A DNA stretch of 64,000 nucleotides from Bullera alba (lineage: Eukaryota; Basidiomycota; Tremellomycetes; Tremellales; Bulleraceae). A model generated the notes under the pieces. It was not told the DNA's origin. It made no database searches and worked only from the letters and a program-made list of their open reading frames with translations. This document shows, one piece after another, positions 1 to 10,905 of the stretch (the first letter of the stretch is position 1; each line of letters opens with the position of its first letter). A program made the position numbers and the translations under genes. The stretch spans positions 1 to 64,000 of the forward strand of contig BCIX01000007.1 of assembly GCA_001600095.1 (NCBI GenBank). Direction: 5' to 3'.

Positions 1-497
1 ATACCATCGAAGCTTTCCTACCTCTCATCCCCCGAAACACCGGCAGGATCTCCCTAGTCGCGTCGGAAGCCGGAGCCTGGTATATGAATACCCTGGAGGA
101 GCCCACTCGGACCGCCTTGAGTGATGTGGAGAATGTGAACTGGGAGAAGGTCGAGCATTGGGTGGAGGATTGGACATTGTTCTCCAAAGCCCAGCAATCG
201 GAGCTGAAGTGGGTACCTATCGACAATGCGGTTGGTGAAGCGTACTACCCCAGCAAAGCCATTCTCACCTCTTGGGCTCGAGCGTTCGCGATACAGCATC
301 CGGAGGTCAAGCTGGCCATTGTGTGCCCGGGTCACTGCGCTACCGAGATGAATGGTGACTCTGGCCCCAGACCAGCTTCTGCCGGCGGCGAGAGCATCTC
401 TTGGCCGGTGTTGAACGAGTTTGAGAGTGGACACTTCTATCAAGATGGGAAAGAGCATCCATTTGTCAAGCCCGCTCCAGATTACTTTGGCAAGTAG
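1..497 (+). CDS. Short-chain dehydrogenase/reductase, 3' part
   Basis: The left edge cuts the gene: the frame is open from base 3 and reads ...TIEAFLPLIPRNTGRISLV... before the first in-window ATG at 84, so that ATG is internal. The visible part is the C-terminal half of a Rossmann-fold SDR. It has the beta-strand 5 segment (GRISLVASEAG), the active-site YYPSK (Tyr-x-x-x-Lys, the proton-relay pair) followed by ILTSWARAFA, and the PGHCATEMNG loop after beta-strand 6, typical of carbonyl-reductase-like members. The ending (HPFVKPAPDYFGK) is soluble and has no targeting signal. These enzymes use NAD(P)H to reduce carbonyls or oxidise alcohols; the substrate cannot be told. The nucleotide-binding TGxxxGIG motif lies outside the window. 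No intron is seen in the visible part. Confidence 0.85.
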   Translation, partial: TIEAFLPLIPRNTGRISLVASEAGAWYMNTLEEPTRTALSDVENVNWEKVEHWVEDWTLFSKAQQSELKWVPIDNAVGEAYYPSKAILTSWARAFAIQHPEVKLAIVCPGHCATEMNGDSGPRPASAGGESISWPVLNEFESGHFYQDGKEHPFVKPAPDYFGK

Positions 498-783
498 TAG
501 GCGAATGAAGCGACATGCACAATGTTGGAAGATGCCTGAGAGTATGAGTGGTATAAGACCCGCTGCGTCGTTTCATACTGTTTCATACCATACATCAAGC
601 TAAGCGGAAGGGAGCTGTCATCAGTAAATTCCGTTCAGTAAATTCCGTTCAGAGCACTTTGACAAGCGATACGAGCAGCAGGTGAGGCGGTTCATATGGA
701 GTGGCATGCACATTCCTCAAAGACGCCTGGGGAAATGAATCTGTGAGTGATCCACGCCAAGTTACATGATTGCATACCACTCA
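498..783. other. 3' intergenic region between convergent genes
   Basis: Shared 3' region of the SDR and alpha-galactosidase genes. It holds a perfect 14-bp tandem duplication (cagtaaattccgtt) at 622-635 and 636-649; nothing else is recognised. Confidence 0.5.
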
Positions 784-2889
784 TCATGTTGCCGACTTGA
801 TATGATACAACCTCGCACAGATCTCCGCATCGAGCTTGACTCGCAGATTGCCATCAGCCCACTTGACGTCGGATTGGAATGTCTTCGGATAGAGCAGCCT
901 GACTTCTCCGGACCTCAAACCCAATGGAATCTCGCACTCTGCCGATCCACCTCGCTTCCAGACCATGAGGTATCGAGATCCACCATCCTCTGACTGCATG
1001 CCAAGAGCCAACCACTTGTCGTGCCATTTCGGAAGACCCAACGGCCAGAATGGGGTGAACGTCCTGATATCCTGCTTGATGGATTGATAGACTCTCATAC
1101 CCTCGTAGACGATATTGTCGAGCTGATGACGACTTAATAGGTCCAGCCGACCACTGAGATGGATCCTCCCGAGGAGAGAGTTGGCGACTGTCATGGCGTT
1201 GATCTCGTCCGACCATGATGGCTGAGGATAGGCCCAGGTCGCTCCTTGCTCGGGCAAAACAGCAGTCGGTATAGCTGCGGCGATAGCAGCATACAGCACT
1301 GGGTCCTGCTGGTCACTGGTGGACTGCAAGGTGTGAGTCGCGAGCATGTCGTACTCCATACGCTGGGCACCGCTCGAACAGTTCTCAATGACGAGGTCGG
1401 GGTATCGATCGAGGAGAGTGCGTACCCAGGCGAGGTATGCTTGACCATGTTCTGCCTGACCAACACCTGGACTGGGACAATCGACGTCGGTTCCGAGGAT
1501 ATGCTCGATGTTGTAGTCGAACTTGAAGTATCTCGCCCCGTACTCGTTGACCAGTCGATCAATGACAGAGTCCATCCGCTTGATCACTGCTGGATGTCGA
1601 TAGTCGAGGTGATAGCGGCCTCTCTCCAGTATCCTATGCCCGTTTCGCTGGAAGAATGCTTCGAAGGGGAGGTCTTGAGCAAGAGCGTTTCTGACACCGA
1701 TGACCTCTGGCTCGATCCATAGACCCGGCTTCAGTCCCTTGGCCTTGATCCTCTCGAGCAGTTGAGGAAAGCCCATTGGGAATCTCTTCTTCGACGGCTC
1801 CCAGCCTCCGACATCGTCCCACCAGTTCCCATCATCGGCATACCAGCCAGCGTCGACAACAAAGTACTCTGCGCCGGAAGCCGCAACGGGATCCAGAAGA
1901 GCTAGGATCTTCTCGTCGGTGGGGTCACCGAGTAGACAGTTCATGTAGTCGTTGAAGATGATGGGGAGGTCTTTGTGATCTTTATGAGGTCGGAGGAGAG
2001 TTCGTCGGTATCGAGTGAGTGAAGCGAAAGCGTGGTCGATATTGCCGTCGGTGGCGAGGCAGAGAGCTGTCGTTGGGCTTTGGTGGATTTGGCCAGGAGC
2101 AAGATGCAGGTTCCAATCTCCTCCTTCTGGTCCACAGGTCGCGAGGGAGAGTTTGTCGTCGTAGTCTCCTAGATCCCAGCGCCAAGCTCCATTGTTCTCA
2201 ATCTGCCACAACCACACAGCCTTCTCGCTCTTCAGGATGCCCATGGGTAGGTGTCCTTGGGTGGTGAAGGTGCTCTTGTTGCCTAGGCTGTAGTACGCCA
2301 TGGACTCGGCTGCGGGTCGTATAGCGACGCGATTGAAGCCAAAGTCGTCGAGACCGACACTTGGTAGCGAGTGTTCCTGCCATTGCGCTTCCCTGAACCA
2401 CGAGTTGTTGGCAGTGTGAAGGGTGTAGTCGTCCCACCAGGATCCTTCGGCGATATCGCCAATGACCAGACTCGAGAGTTGGGTGATGTAGTGGGTATCG
2501 GAGGAGTTGTTTTGGATGGTTGAGCGAGCCCGTAAAACAGGAAGTTCTGCGACAAGGGTGTATTGAGCAGTGACGACGACTCCGGTCTTCTCGTCGTCCA
2601 GGTCGATCTCCAATATCCTATCTCCGCCCTGAGTATTGATTCGAAGAGAGCCGTACTTCAACCTGGCGCCCAGTCCACCTCCAACTAGTCCAGTCCCCGT
2701 CTTCTGCTGCCCGGTGTGGTTTCCTATTCCATCCATACGGACCTCTACGAGAGGCAGATGCGGAGCGTCATCGTTGACACTGGGTTGAGCAGAAGGGGGA
2801 GTGATGGCGGCGAGGCAGACTGTGTGATCGGCTTTGACTCTGAAGGTGACCCGCAAAGCCGTATTGGCCAGAGTGATATTGAAGGCCAT
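784..2889 (-). CDS. Alpha-galactosidase, glycoside hydrolase family 36
   Basis: Intronless 701-residue enzyme. The N-terminal beta-sandwich domain (about 1-300) is followed by a (beta/alpha)8 barrel with VDAGWYADD and GLKPGLWIEPE, hallmarks of GH36/melibiase. The expected nucleophile is Asp458 in YFKFDYN (family KWD motif). The expected acid/base is Asp526 in STSDQQD. ENCSSGAQR provides the substrate-binding Cys/Ser-Gly segment. Family knowledge: it releases terminal alpha-1,6-galactose from melibiose, raffinose or galactomannan fragments with retention. There is no signal peptide (MAFNITLANT...), so it should be intracellular and depend on uptake of the oligosaccharide. Length matches eukaryotic/bacterial GH36 group I (about 700-750). 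It is divergent from the ADF-H/PH gene across about 570 bp. Confidence 0.92.
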   Translation of the reverse strand: MAFNITLANTALRVTFRVKADHTVCLAAITPPSAQPSVNDDAPHLPLVEVRMDGIGNHTGQQKTGTGLVGGGLGARLKYGSLRINTQGGDRILEIDLDDEKTGVVVTAQYTLVAELPVLRARSTIQNNSSDTHYITQLSSLVIGDIAEGSWWDDYTLHTANNSWFREAQWQEHSLPSVGLDDFGFNRVAIRPAAESMAYYSLGNKSTFTTQGHLPMGILKSEKAVWLWQIENNGAWRWDLGDYDDKLSLATCGPEGGDWNLHLAPGQIHQSPTTALCLATDGNIDHAFASLTRYRRTLLRPHKDHKDLPIIFNDYMNCLLGDPTDEKILALLDPVAASGAEYFVVDAGWYADDGNWWDDVGGWEPSKKRFPMGFPQLLERIKAKGLKPGLWIEPEVIGVRNALAQDLPFEAFFQRNGHRILERGRYHLDYRHPAVIKRMDSVIDRLVNEYGARYFKFDYNIEHILGTDVDCPSPGVGQAEHGQAYLAWVRTLLDRYPDLVIENCSSGAQRMEYDMLATHTLQSTSDQQDPVLYAAIAAAIPTAVLPEQGATWAYPQPSWSDEINAMTVANSLLGRIHLSGRLDLLSRHQLDNIVYEGMRVYQSIKQDIRTFTPFWPLGLPKWHDKWLALGMQSEDGGSRYLMVWKRGGSAECEIPLGLRSGEVRLLYPKTFQSDVKWADGNLRVKLDAEICARLYHIKSAT

Positions 2890-3460
2890 GTTTAGAGAGT
2901 GTAACTGCAGGAAGAAGGATCAGCTAGCCAGGTAGGTAGACAGCTAGTCATATGTAGACGTCGAGGCGGTTATACCCCTGCTTTCCACAGACTGGACATC
3001 CGTGATAGAGCCAAAGGCCTCGGGCCGACTCCGCGGCGTTCACGGCGCTCAACCCGCCGAGACCGGGCGAGAGGAGGTCAACTTCAGGCAGAGCTCTCCA
3101 GAGGTCCATGCTGCCGGCTACAGTTGATAGATCATCGCTCGGGCGGGGTCTGCGTGCTCTGAGGACGCCTGTCGGATCCATGTAGTATGTAGCTTGGATG
3201 AATGTTGAGAACAAAGGATAGATAGTACCGACGAGTAAACAACGCCGAAAGCGAGCTGGGGAAACCTCCACTCAAATGCGAAACGCCCTGCTGCCGCCCA
3301 TTGTCCCCTTCACTACTGGCTCCTTCTGGTCAATCTGCTCACGACCATCAATCTCATCCTCTAGACGACTGGTCCGAGCAGAGTGGGCTGCAGCATCGGG
3401 TCCTTGGAGTGTTGACAGCAGGAGATCATCAGCAGCGACGCGTTTATCCTCGATCAAAAG
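2890..3460. promoter_or_regulatory. Divergent intergenic/promoter region
   Basis: Lies between the starts of the alpha-galactosidase (minus) and the ADF-H/PH gene (plus). Open frames on both strands use non-ATG starts and resemble no family, so I treat this as promoter plus 5' UTR sequence. No clear TATA box was seen. Confidence 0.4.
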
Positions 3461-6400
3461 ATGTCGGTGGATATCTCGGATCCAGCAATTGCGGCCGTGA
3501 AGGCGGATGTGGAGAACGCAGCGAGCTCGACGTCTTGGTGAGTTATCATGGTCTGAACTAGGCCCTCAGAAGGTGTGAAGGGGTCTCTCCAAATCTAGGA
3601 GGATCGTGGAAAGACTGGACAGAAGGATACAAAGAGGAAAGCCGTCACTTCGTGCATCGATCACTCTACGGATCAAGCTGAACTCTCGTCCTCAGGTTCC
3701 TTCTCCAGTATGGCTCGTCGACCTCGCTACAGGTCTTCAGGAGCGGTGCGGATCCCGTCGTAGCTGGCATGGCGGAGGCTATATCTTCAAGCTCGGAGGA
3801 GGTGCTATTTGGATACGGAGTTATACGGACAAAGGGGTTCATCCTAGCTTTCCTCAGTGATAAAGTCGGGTGAGTGCAGCTGCGTCAACATCGCAACAAT
3901 ACCCATCCTCTGCCAGTCTCCTATCTCCTATCTCGCTTTCTCTCCTTCACACCTCTGCCAATCCCTGCCAGTCCATATTCTACTCCTACTGCCGACGCCA
4001 CCTACGTCCGCTTATGCTTACTGACCGGCAACAGGGGTGTTCGAAGGGGTACGTAAAGCGGGATGGCGTGTTTTCATCACCGATCCAACTCCAATATTGC
4101 AGTTCGAAGAATCATCGCTGATCTCCTAGCAGCTAGAGCGGTGGTACATGCAAGAGCGGTGGCCCAGCTGTTTCCTGTGAGTCACGTTCGGAGGTCGAGC
4201 TGACGATAAGGATTACTCCGCTTTAGTGACTATAGCGCATTCGTCGCAGTTGTCAGACGACCTGATTGAGGAGAAGCTAGGATTGACATATGGACCATCG
4301 GCGAGCACATCGAGATCACATATACCACCGACCAAGTCCGATCATCACTCTCCCACTCCCGACAATCACCCTCTCCCCCCGACACCAGTCACCGAGAGGG
4401 AACTCTCGGGCCCCATCAATCATCAGGGCGATCTAGTCAAACACCGCGAAACCTCTCCGGGTCTACCTACATCGACCGCATCCGCAAACCCATCGACATC
4501 TACGTCCTCGCACAACATGGCTAGCCCTAGTACACCGGCCAAACCCACTCTAGCACCCGCACTCGACCTCCATTCCACCCCTCAGAACCCGCATCCCAGA
4601 GTCGTCTCCGCACCACTGTCCCAGGGAATCGCCTCATCCGACCTATTCCCCAACCAAGATCGCTCCCGTAAGACATCACTCTCCTCTAGACTAGGCTTTG
4701 GCTCGTCTTTCGGCAGAAGTCCTTCCTCCCCGAAATCACCCTCTGCGCCAAACTCGCCTGATCCCAATGGAAGCGGAACACACGGCAATGGAAAGAGCCC
4801 TAATAGCCCTACGTTCAGGTTTATGAACTCGAATCTGGTGAAGAACTTTGGAAGGAAGCAAGGGCAATCTCCGCCAAGTAGTCCTGGACGAGCTGAGAAG
4901 AGGCAATCGATGCCTCCGCCATTACCTCCGAAAGACGATTCAGCTCCGTCTACCACCAAATCTCCACACACCGCTCCTCCTGCCGAGGCTGCACCACAAG
5001 AGCAAACAGGCAACGCCATACTCCCACCACCGCCCAGTAAGCCAGCGTCTACAGCGGAATCTGGGGTTATCGGGACATCTCCATCAGCTCAACAAGCCCT
5101 ATTTGACATATCGCAACGGAATGTCAAGACGGAGTCGGAGATTCAGGAGAGATTTCGCAGAGAACTGGGACAAGGAGGAAATAATCACGCTGCGCCTATA
5201 TCACCCCAGACCGACGACGAGGATATCGGTTTACCCTATGATCGACCTGATCCAGACGATATGCCCACTTCTTCCGCCGATGTCCCCACTCTAGGACCCG
5301 TCATCACACCCGCTGTTCCCTCCACCTCGACGCATACCAGCGATAAAGTAACAGCACCGTCTTTCACCGACGATCCCCACCCCCATCAAGGCTTGAGCGA
5401 GGGTCTGCCCGCTGGGGACGAGGTTTTGGCAGATCATATTGCCGGAATGGACCTAGCAGAGGATGGTGCAGCAGGAGGGACGGCAATTGAGATGTCGATA
5501 GCGGCGGAAGAGCACGCGAGGAGGATCGAAGATGAGCGGGGAGAAGGCAGTATAGCGACATCGGAGGGACCACAGCTTCCTGGAGCATGGGGTGGACAAA
5601 GGAGAGCAGTGACGGAGCACAACCTGGATTCGGAGACGGATGTGTCTCGACCCAATCATAATGGCCAGATGGAGCGAGAGGGATTTCCAGAGACGACCGG
5701 TCAAGAGAGCACTAGGAGCCTCGATCAAGATTCTAGAGATCTGGCGGAAATGGAACAACGACAAGCGACGATCAGGCATCAAGAGGAGAAGGCTGCTGAG
5801 GAAGCTCGGTCCCGATTGGAGGAACAGCGACGTGAAGAACAGCGAATGCGGGAAGAGCGGGAGGCTGAAGAGCATAGAGCTCAGGCAGAGAGAGCCGAGG
5901 CTGAGCGACTTCGGATACAGGAAGAAGATCGAGTCAGAGCGGAACATGAGGCTAGGGTCAGACAGGAGGAAGAGGAGCGACGGCGGATAGAGGAGGAAAG
6001 ACTCCGAGTCGAAGCTGAGAGAAGAAGGATAGAAGAGGAGAAGCAGGCATTAGAAGCTGAAAAGCAGCGCTTGGAGGATGAGAGATTGCGAGCGATTGAG
6101 CTGGATCGATTGGAGAAAGAGCGAGCTGAGACGGAGCGGAAAGAGGCCATCAGAGCTAGTCTCCTGAGAGGGAAGCAGGAAGGTGGCATCATGCTATCAG
6201 GGGTGAGTCACTTTGTGCATGACACGTACTGATGTCAGTGGATAACGGTACAAACGACGAAATCGACCACTTGGCGGAGACGATTCTTCCACCTCCTTCC
6301 CCATGAGATGCGCCTTTTCAAGTTCGAGGCGGTAGGTTCAAGAATCGTGGGTGTGATGCTGATGAGTTATAGGGCGGGAAACCGATTCAGACGATATCCC

Positions 6401-6595
6401 TGGGTCGATCGGCGAAGTTGTCCCAGAAGTACGAGGAGAGCCAGGTCCAAGCGAGCTTCAAGCTGATAGCGGAGGATGGAGAGGTGAGTACCGGCGATGG
6501 GTATAGTGCTGATCGAGCAGGAGTTCTTCTTGTACACAGATGGCGAGGAGGAGAAGGAGACGGTACTGGAGGGTTTGGGGTTGATCCTCGCATAG
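3461..6595 (+). CDS. ADF-H / coiled-coil / PH domain actin-associated protein
   Basis: Hand-spliced model with eight exons: 3461-3537, 3696-3869, 4035-4048 (14 nt), 4133-4176, 4211-6202, 6239-6331, 6373-6483, 6521-6595, giving 859 aa with phase consistent at every junction. Residues 1-130 form an ADF/cofilin-homology domain of coactosin/drebrin type (MSVDISDPAI, VLFGYGVIRTKGFILAF, GGVRRARAVVHARAVAQLFPD, SDDLIEEKLGL). Residues about 135-610 are Pro/Ser-rich and disordered. Residues about 614-757 are a long Glu/Arg/Ala coiled coil. The end (about 765-859) is a PH domain (WITVQTTKSTTWRRRFFHL ... EFFLYTDGEEEKETV). Inference: it binds F-actin through ADF-H and phosphoinositide membrane through PH, for instance at cortical patches. 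The ATG at 3461 gives the canonical ADF-H N-terminus. The domain calls are firm; the cellular role is inferred. Confidence 0.82.
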
Positions 6596-7667
6596 TAGAT
6601 CGATGATGATGCGAGAGATGCAACAGAGTCCAGCTGGCGAATACCTGAATGTCGAAGTGTCAGCGGTTGCTTGGGTTTGGGGATCAGCTCGCATCGATCT
6701 CAGAGCGGCTTCCCGTATTCAAGATCACTCACCTGCCGTGTTTCCAAGTATCATCGGGCCTCTTGAATCCCATGGCTGCTCCCCGGAGTGATGACCTTTC
6801 TCCGTGGCTGATCAATCCATCCTATTCAAGCCTTGTTTTCGAGCTTGTCTTCTCGCCCTATCCTGTCCTGCTTCGCCCCGACTCGAGGATCGAGGCCCAG
6901 GACTAATCTACTGATCCGCCGATGGTTGGTTCTCGGCCAATCCTCAGCTGATATCTATTCCCTTTCCCATCCATCACTCATGCTCTTCTCATGCGATATT
7001 CGGCTTCGACTGCATTCGAACACACTCACGATCCTCGAGCTTGTCAATGAGTTGTCATCTCATTGGAACAATAAGTGATCTACTGTTGTCTTAGTAATCC
7101 TTGCTGAGCTGATACGTGATACTCCTTCCGCGCTGAGCCGAGGCTAGGTCGAGAGGTCGTAGGACGGTTAGACAACGCTGTGCTGAACCTCCCGGTACAG
7201 CTGACAGCCAGACGAATTGGAAATCGACATCAACTCCCTCCAGGATTCAAGTCGTTCGTTGTACCAAAGTGTGCTGCAAGCGGGGAAGATGACACTTCAT
7301 CGTATGCGTCGTCTGAGTGATTCACCTGTTGAGCAGCGTGACTCCGTGGCTCTTCGTGGGATGCTATGCAAGTAGGAGAGTATGGCGTAGACTTGAGGGA
7401 GAGCGGAAGACGAAGAGCTGCAGGACGAGGGGACGCTCACGCCGGACTCCGGAGGATCGGATAAATAGGCGTCCTACAGCTGGACAACGAGAAGCCTAAA
7501 CCGCAATACTGCTCTTTAGGCGTGCGTACTTCCGCGCTTGGGCCAACGCGGTGGTCTTCTCGATCACTGCGGTGTGCTCGTGATGATACGATCTTGATAC
7601 CATTACATCTCATCCTCCTTTCTCTTGTACATAGCCCTCACATCTTTCACCTGATCAGCTAGCAATC
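6596..7667. other. Intergenic region upstream of the metacaspase
   Basis: About 1.07 kb without a supportable gene. Short open frames lack splice-consistent extensions or recognisable motifs. There is a TATA-like ATAAATA near 7460, and the last 80 bp are CT-rich, as expected of a fungal 5' leader. Confidence 0.4.
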
Positions 7668-9456
7668 ATGTCCTGGAACTCGTATCCCGGACAAGGTCAA
7701 GGACACCATCAACAGCAATACAACGCTCCTCCTCCGCCTCCGCAGCAGCAGCAATGGGGCGCTCCTCCTCCTCCCATGGGATATGGGTACAACGCAGCAC
7801 CACCCCCACCGCCTCCTCAGTTCGCGGGAGGATATCAAGGGGGATATCAGACCCAAGGAGGATTTCAGACGGGTCAACAGCCGCCTCAGCACTATCAGCA
7901 GACTGGAGCGGGATACAGGCCTCCAGAGCACATGCAGCCGCAGCAATCGTACGGCGCTCCAATGGGTCCAGCGCCAGGTATGCCAATCCGAAGCCAACCT
8001 AGCTCCTGTAGCTGACAATATGATTCCAGTGAGACCTCCTACCTCTCAGCAACAATACGGTCCTCAGCTGCAAGGTGGCCATGGCCAGACATCGAGACCG
8101 TTCTTCCAGTATTCCCAATGTGAGCAGTCTCGGCACTTGGGACGACAATTTGCTGATAGTGTACAGGTACAGGAAGGAGAAAGGCTCTACTGGTATGTCC
8201 AGAAACAATACTCTGACTGACGACAGATCGGTATCAACTACATCGGCACACAACAAGCTTTGAGCGGATGCATCAATGATGCCATGAATGTCCAAAAGTT
8301 CCTGATCGGTGAGCAACGTTCAGCTTGGGATGAAGCTGACCTATCAGACCGATACCACTACAAAGCCGAAGACATCGTCATGCTCACAGACAATGCCCGG
8401 AATCAGAGGCAACTGCCCACTCGGGCCAACATGATTCAGGCGATGAACTGGCTCGTCAGCGGTGCTCAACCGAATGACGCCTTGTTCTTCCATTAGTGAG
8501 TCCGCGTGTGTGTAACACCACCAATCGTAATGCTGACACTGCCTGCAGCTCTGGACACGGTGGTCAGACTAAAGATCTAGATGGAGACGAGGACGATGGC
8601 TACGACGAGGTCATCTACCCGCTCGATCACAAGCAGGCAGGACATATTGTGGATGATGAACGTGAGTGACCCTTTTTTTGACCCAGCTGACAATCAGTGT
8701 GAGCGATATAGGTAAACTTTGACTGATTTCTAGGCACAACATCATGGTCCGACCTCTTCCACCGGGATGCCGACTGACTGCGATCTTTGACTCGTGTCAC
8801 TCGGGTTCATGCCTCGATCTGCCTTACATCTACTCTACGGAGGGTACAATCAAAGAGCCAAACCTCCTCGCCGAGGCTGGTCAGGGACTTTTGGGTGCTG
8901 GTATGAGCTATCTAAGGTGAGTCATCGATCCCCTAAGGCACTAACAACCCTGCAGAGGCGACGTCGGCGGAATGCTCAGTGGGGTCATGAAGTGAGTTAT
9001 GCTCCCTTAACGAAGCTGACCTTCAGACTCGGCAAGCAGGTCATGAACAATAGCACCGGAGCGAGGGAGAAGACCAAGCAGACCAAGACCTCGCCCGCGG
9101 ATGTGATCATGTGGTCGGGTTGCAAAGACTCTCAGACGGTGAATACCAATCCAGCGGACAGGGCTGACTTGCTAGAGTGCCGATACGTCCGAAGCTGGAA
9201 AGGCCACTGGAGCGATGTCTTATGTGAGTCACTGATACAAACGATGTAGCTGAGGGATAGGCTTTCATTGCTGCGCTGTCGAAATACCCACAGCAGAGCT
9301 ATGTCCAGCTGCTCAATTCGATCCGAGACGAGCTCAAGGGACGATACGACCAGAAGCCACAGCTATCGGCCAGTCACCGTGAGTACGCCGAGTGATCCGC
9401 TGTCTCCGAGCTTATGCCCTATAGCCATCGACACGAACGTGCTGTTCATTGCTTGA
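7668..9456 (+). CDS. MCA1: Metacaspase (type I, MCA1/YCA1 family)
   Basis: Type I metacaspase, a Ca2+-dependent Arg/Lys-specific cysteine protease tied to stress response, protein quality control and cell death in fungi. Thirteen exons: 7668-7977, 8030-8119, 8167-8192, 8227-8308, 8348-8495, 8549-8661, 8698 (one base), 8734-8916, 8956-8991, 9027-9138, 9176-9223, 9261-9378, 9425-9456; total 1299 nt, 432 aa. The N-terminal prodomain (1-105) is rich in Gln, Pro, Gly and Tyr. The caspase fold follows with GINYIGTQQ, catalytic His222 in YSGHGG, catalytic Cys278 in FDSCHSGS, then [15 protein letters not shown] and the VNLLY-like end DTNVLFIA. The one-base exon is forced by phase (see findings). The gene is convergent with the alcohol dehydrogenase, 134 bp away. 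Confidence 0.93.
8662..8733 (+). other. Two introns flanking a 1-nt exon in the metacaspase gene
   Basis: 8662-8697 is a 36-nt intron (gtgagt ... gctgacaatcag) and 8699-8733 a 35-nt intron (gtgagc ... gactgatttctag). Each has its own donor, CTGAC/CTGAT branch site and AG. The base T at 8698 joins C8661 and G8734 to make CTG (Leu257), giving DDE-L-HNIMV in the conserved segment before the catalytic Cys. Removing 8662-8733 as one intron shifts the frame to an early stop. Confidence 0.7.
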
Positions 9457-9590
9457 TGTACTTGCTACTATGCTCTCGGGTGTCCATCGGTTTATATTGG
9501 CTTGTTTTGCATGTACTGGTTACTTGGTTGATGATAATGAATTGACTACTGCTTGCTGCGCAGCTCGTGCCATGACCTCTCAGTCGACGT

Positions 9591-10905
9591 TTATTCCGGC
9601 TTGTACCCGACGAACGCGGTCTTTGCAACTTTGTTCTGCTCGAACAGCTTGTAGTACTGACTGTTAGCGAGATCGCTGTCTCTCTCACTCACTTTTGGCG
9701 CCTCGTCAAGCTCGATATAGTTCTCGATGAAGCTGGAGAAGAGCTCTTGATTGTCTCGCAGAAGAGCTAGCGCTTTTGGGAAGAACGACTGGACGCTACA
9801 TCTTCCGAATTGCATTCGGATGCTGATAGACGGGCGTTAGCTCAAGCCCAGGTGCACTGGTAGAGGGATACGCACTTCTTGTTGTAGAGCAAAGCGCCGT
9901 CGATGGTGACTGGCCTTCCGTGCATTCCGCCCACAGATACTACTCCATACGGCCGAACGAGGTCTAGCGCAGTGACCAGAGCGCTCTCATGGCCAACTAG
10001 CTCAAGGACGGCATCGGCACCGCGACCGCCGGTGGCTTCGAGAACTGCTGGAATGAGTTGATCCAGGGGGAGGGCTGTAGCACCATGTTTCTCGGCTGCT
10101 GGTAGGCGAGAAGCTTGAAGGTCCGTAGCGAATACCTGGGAGAAGAGAGTTTTGGCCGCGCTGATCGCACAAAGACCGACCTATCCGTTCGTCAGAGCGG
10201 TCCAGAACAGAAAAAGGGGCACCAGGACATCTCGACTCACAGGTCCACAACCAATGACTACCACTACGCCCTCTTTCGACCCGCCCTGTTGGCTCAATAG
10301 CTCCCTCTCCTCGTCCGCCAGTCGTTTTGCGTTATATGCCACAGAGAATCCCGTCGGTAGGATATCCGCGAGCATAAGTCCTAGCTCTTTCGGCAGGTCG
10401 GAGGGTAATGGGAACATGGAAGAATCTGCCATGGCGACTCGAACAAACTCGGCCTGACAACCGGGATACGTTGGATTTCCCATACACACCGCAGAGACAC
10501 ATCGGGCCGTGTATCCCTTCTTGCAGTAGAAGCAGGATCCTACACAGCCACCATCAGCTTACTGCCCAATACAATGCCGCATAGCGGGTGGAGTGACTGA
10601 CCGCAGGAGAGCGAGAATGACGATACGACCAGGTCTCCGACTTTGAACCGCTTCACTCCGCTTCCCACTTCTACAACGTCGCCAACGGCCTCGTGACCCA
10701 TGATGAATGGACTGGCCACGCCTCCATGAGCTCGATAGTAGTGCAAGTCGGAGCCTGACTTTCAGCATGGATACAATATGGGGAACTCACCACAGAGTCC
10801 GGCGAGATGGACGCGTAAGATGACATCCCCGTCCTCTAGGATCTTCGGGTATGGCTCATCCCTCACTTCGACTTCATAGGCTCCTGACAGTACGACTCCC
10901 TTCAT
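9591..10905 (-). CDS. Zinc-dependent alcohol dehydrogenase (MDR superfamily)
   Basis: Five exons (minus strand): 10791-10905, 10602-10754, 10241-10539, 9876-10180, 9591-9822; 367 aa, phases consistent. Catalytic-zinc ligands appear in LAGLCGSDLHYY (Cys) and [13 protein letters not shown] (His-Glu). The structural zinc loop is [16 protein letters not shown] with four cysteines. The NAD(P) fold has [16 protein letters not shown]. The C-terminal [18 protein letters not shown] is typical of threonine/sorbitol/glutathione-independent formaldehyde-dehydrogenase-like members. It oxidises an alcohol with NAD(P)+, substrate unknown. The second intron uses a GTCAGT donor, a recurrent variant in this window. 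Soluble, with no targeting signal. The start is chosen at the ATG giving [14 protein letters not shown], the normal beginning for the family. Confidence 0.88.

Noticed and set aside
2948..3457. Two in-line minus-strand frames in the divergent promoter at 3 kb
   Set aside because: They start with TTG and GTG, are separated by a stop, and lie over the 5' region of a well-supported gene.
8662..8733. Alternative 25-nt exon (8687-8711) instead of the 1-nt exon in the metacaspase
   Set aside because: It keeps phase but needs introns of 25 and 22 nt, shorter than any other here, and inserts eight residues into a conserved segment.
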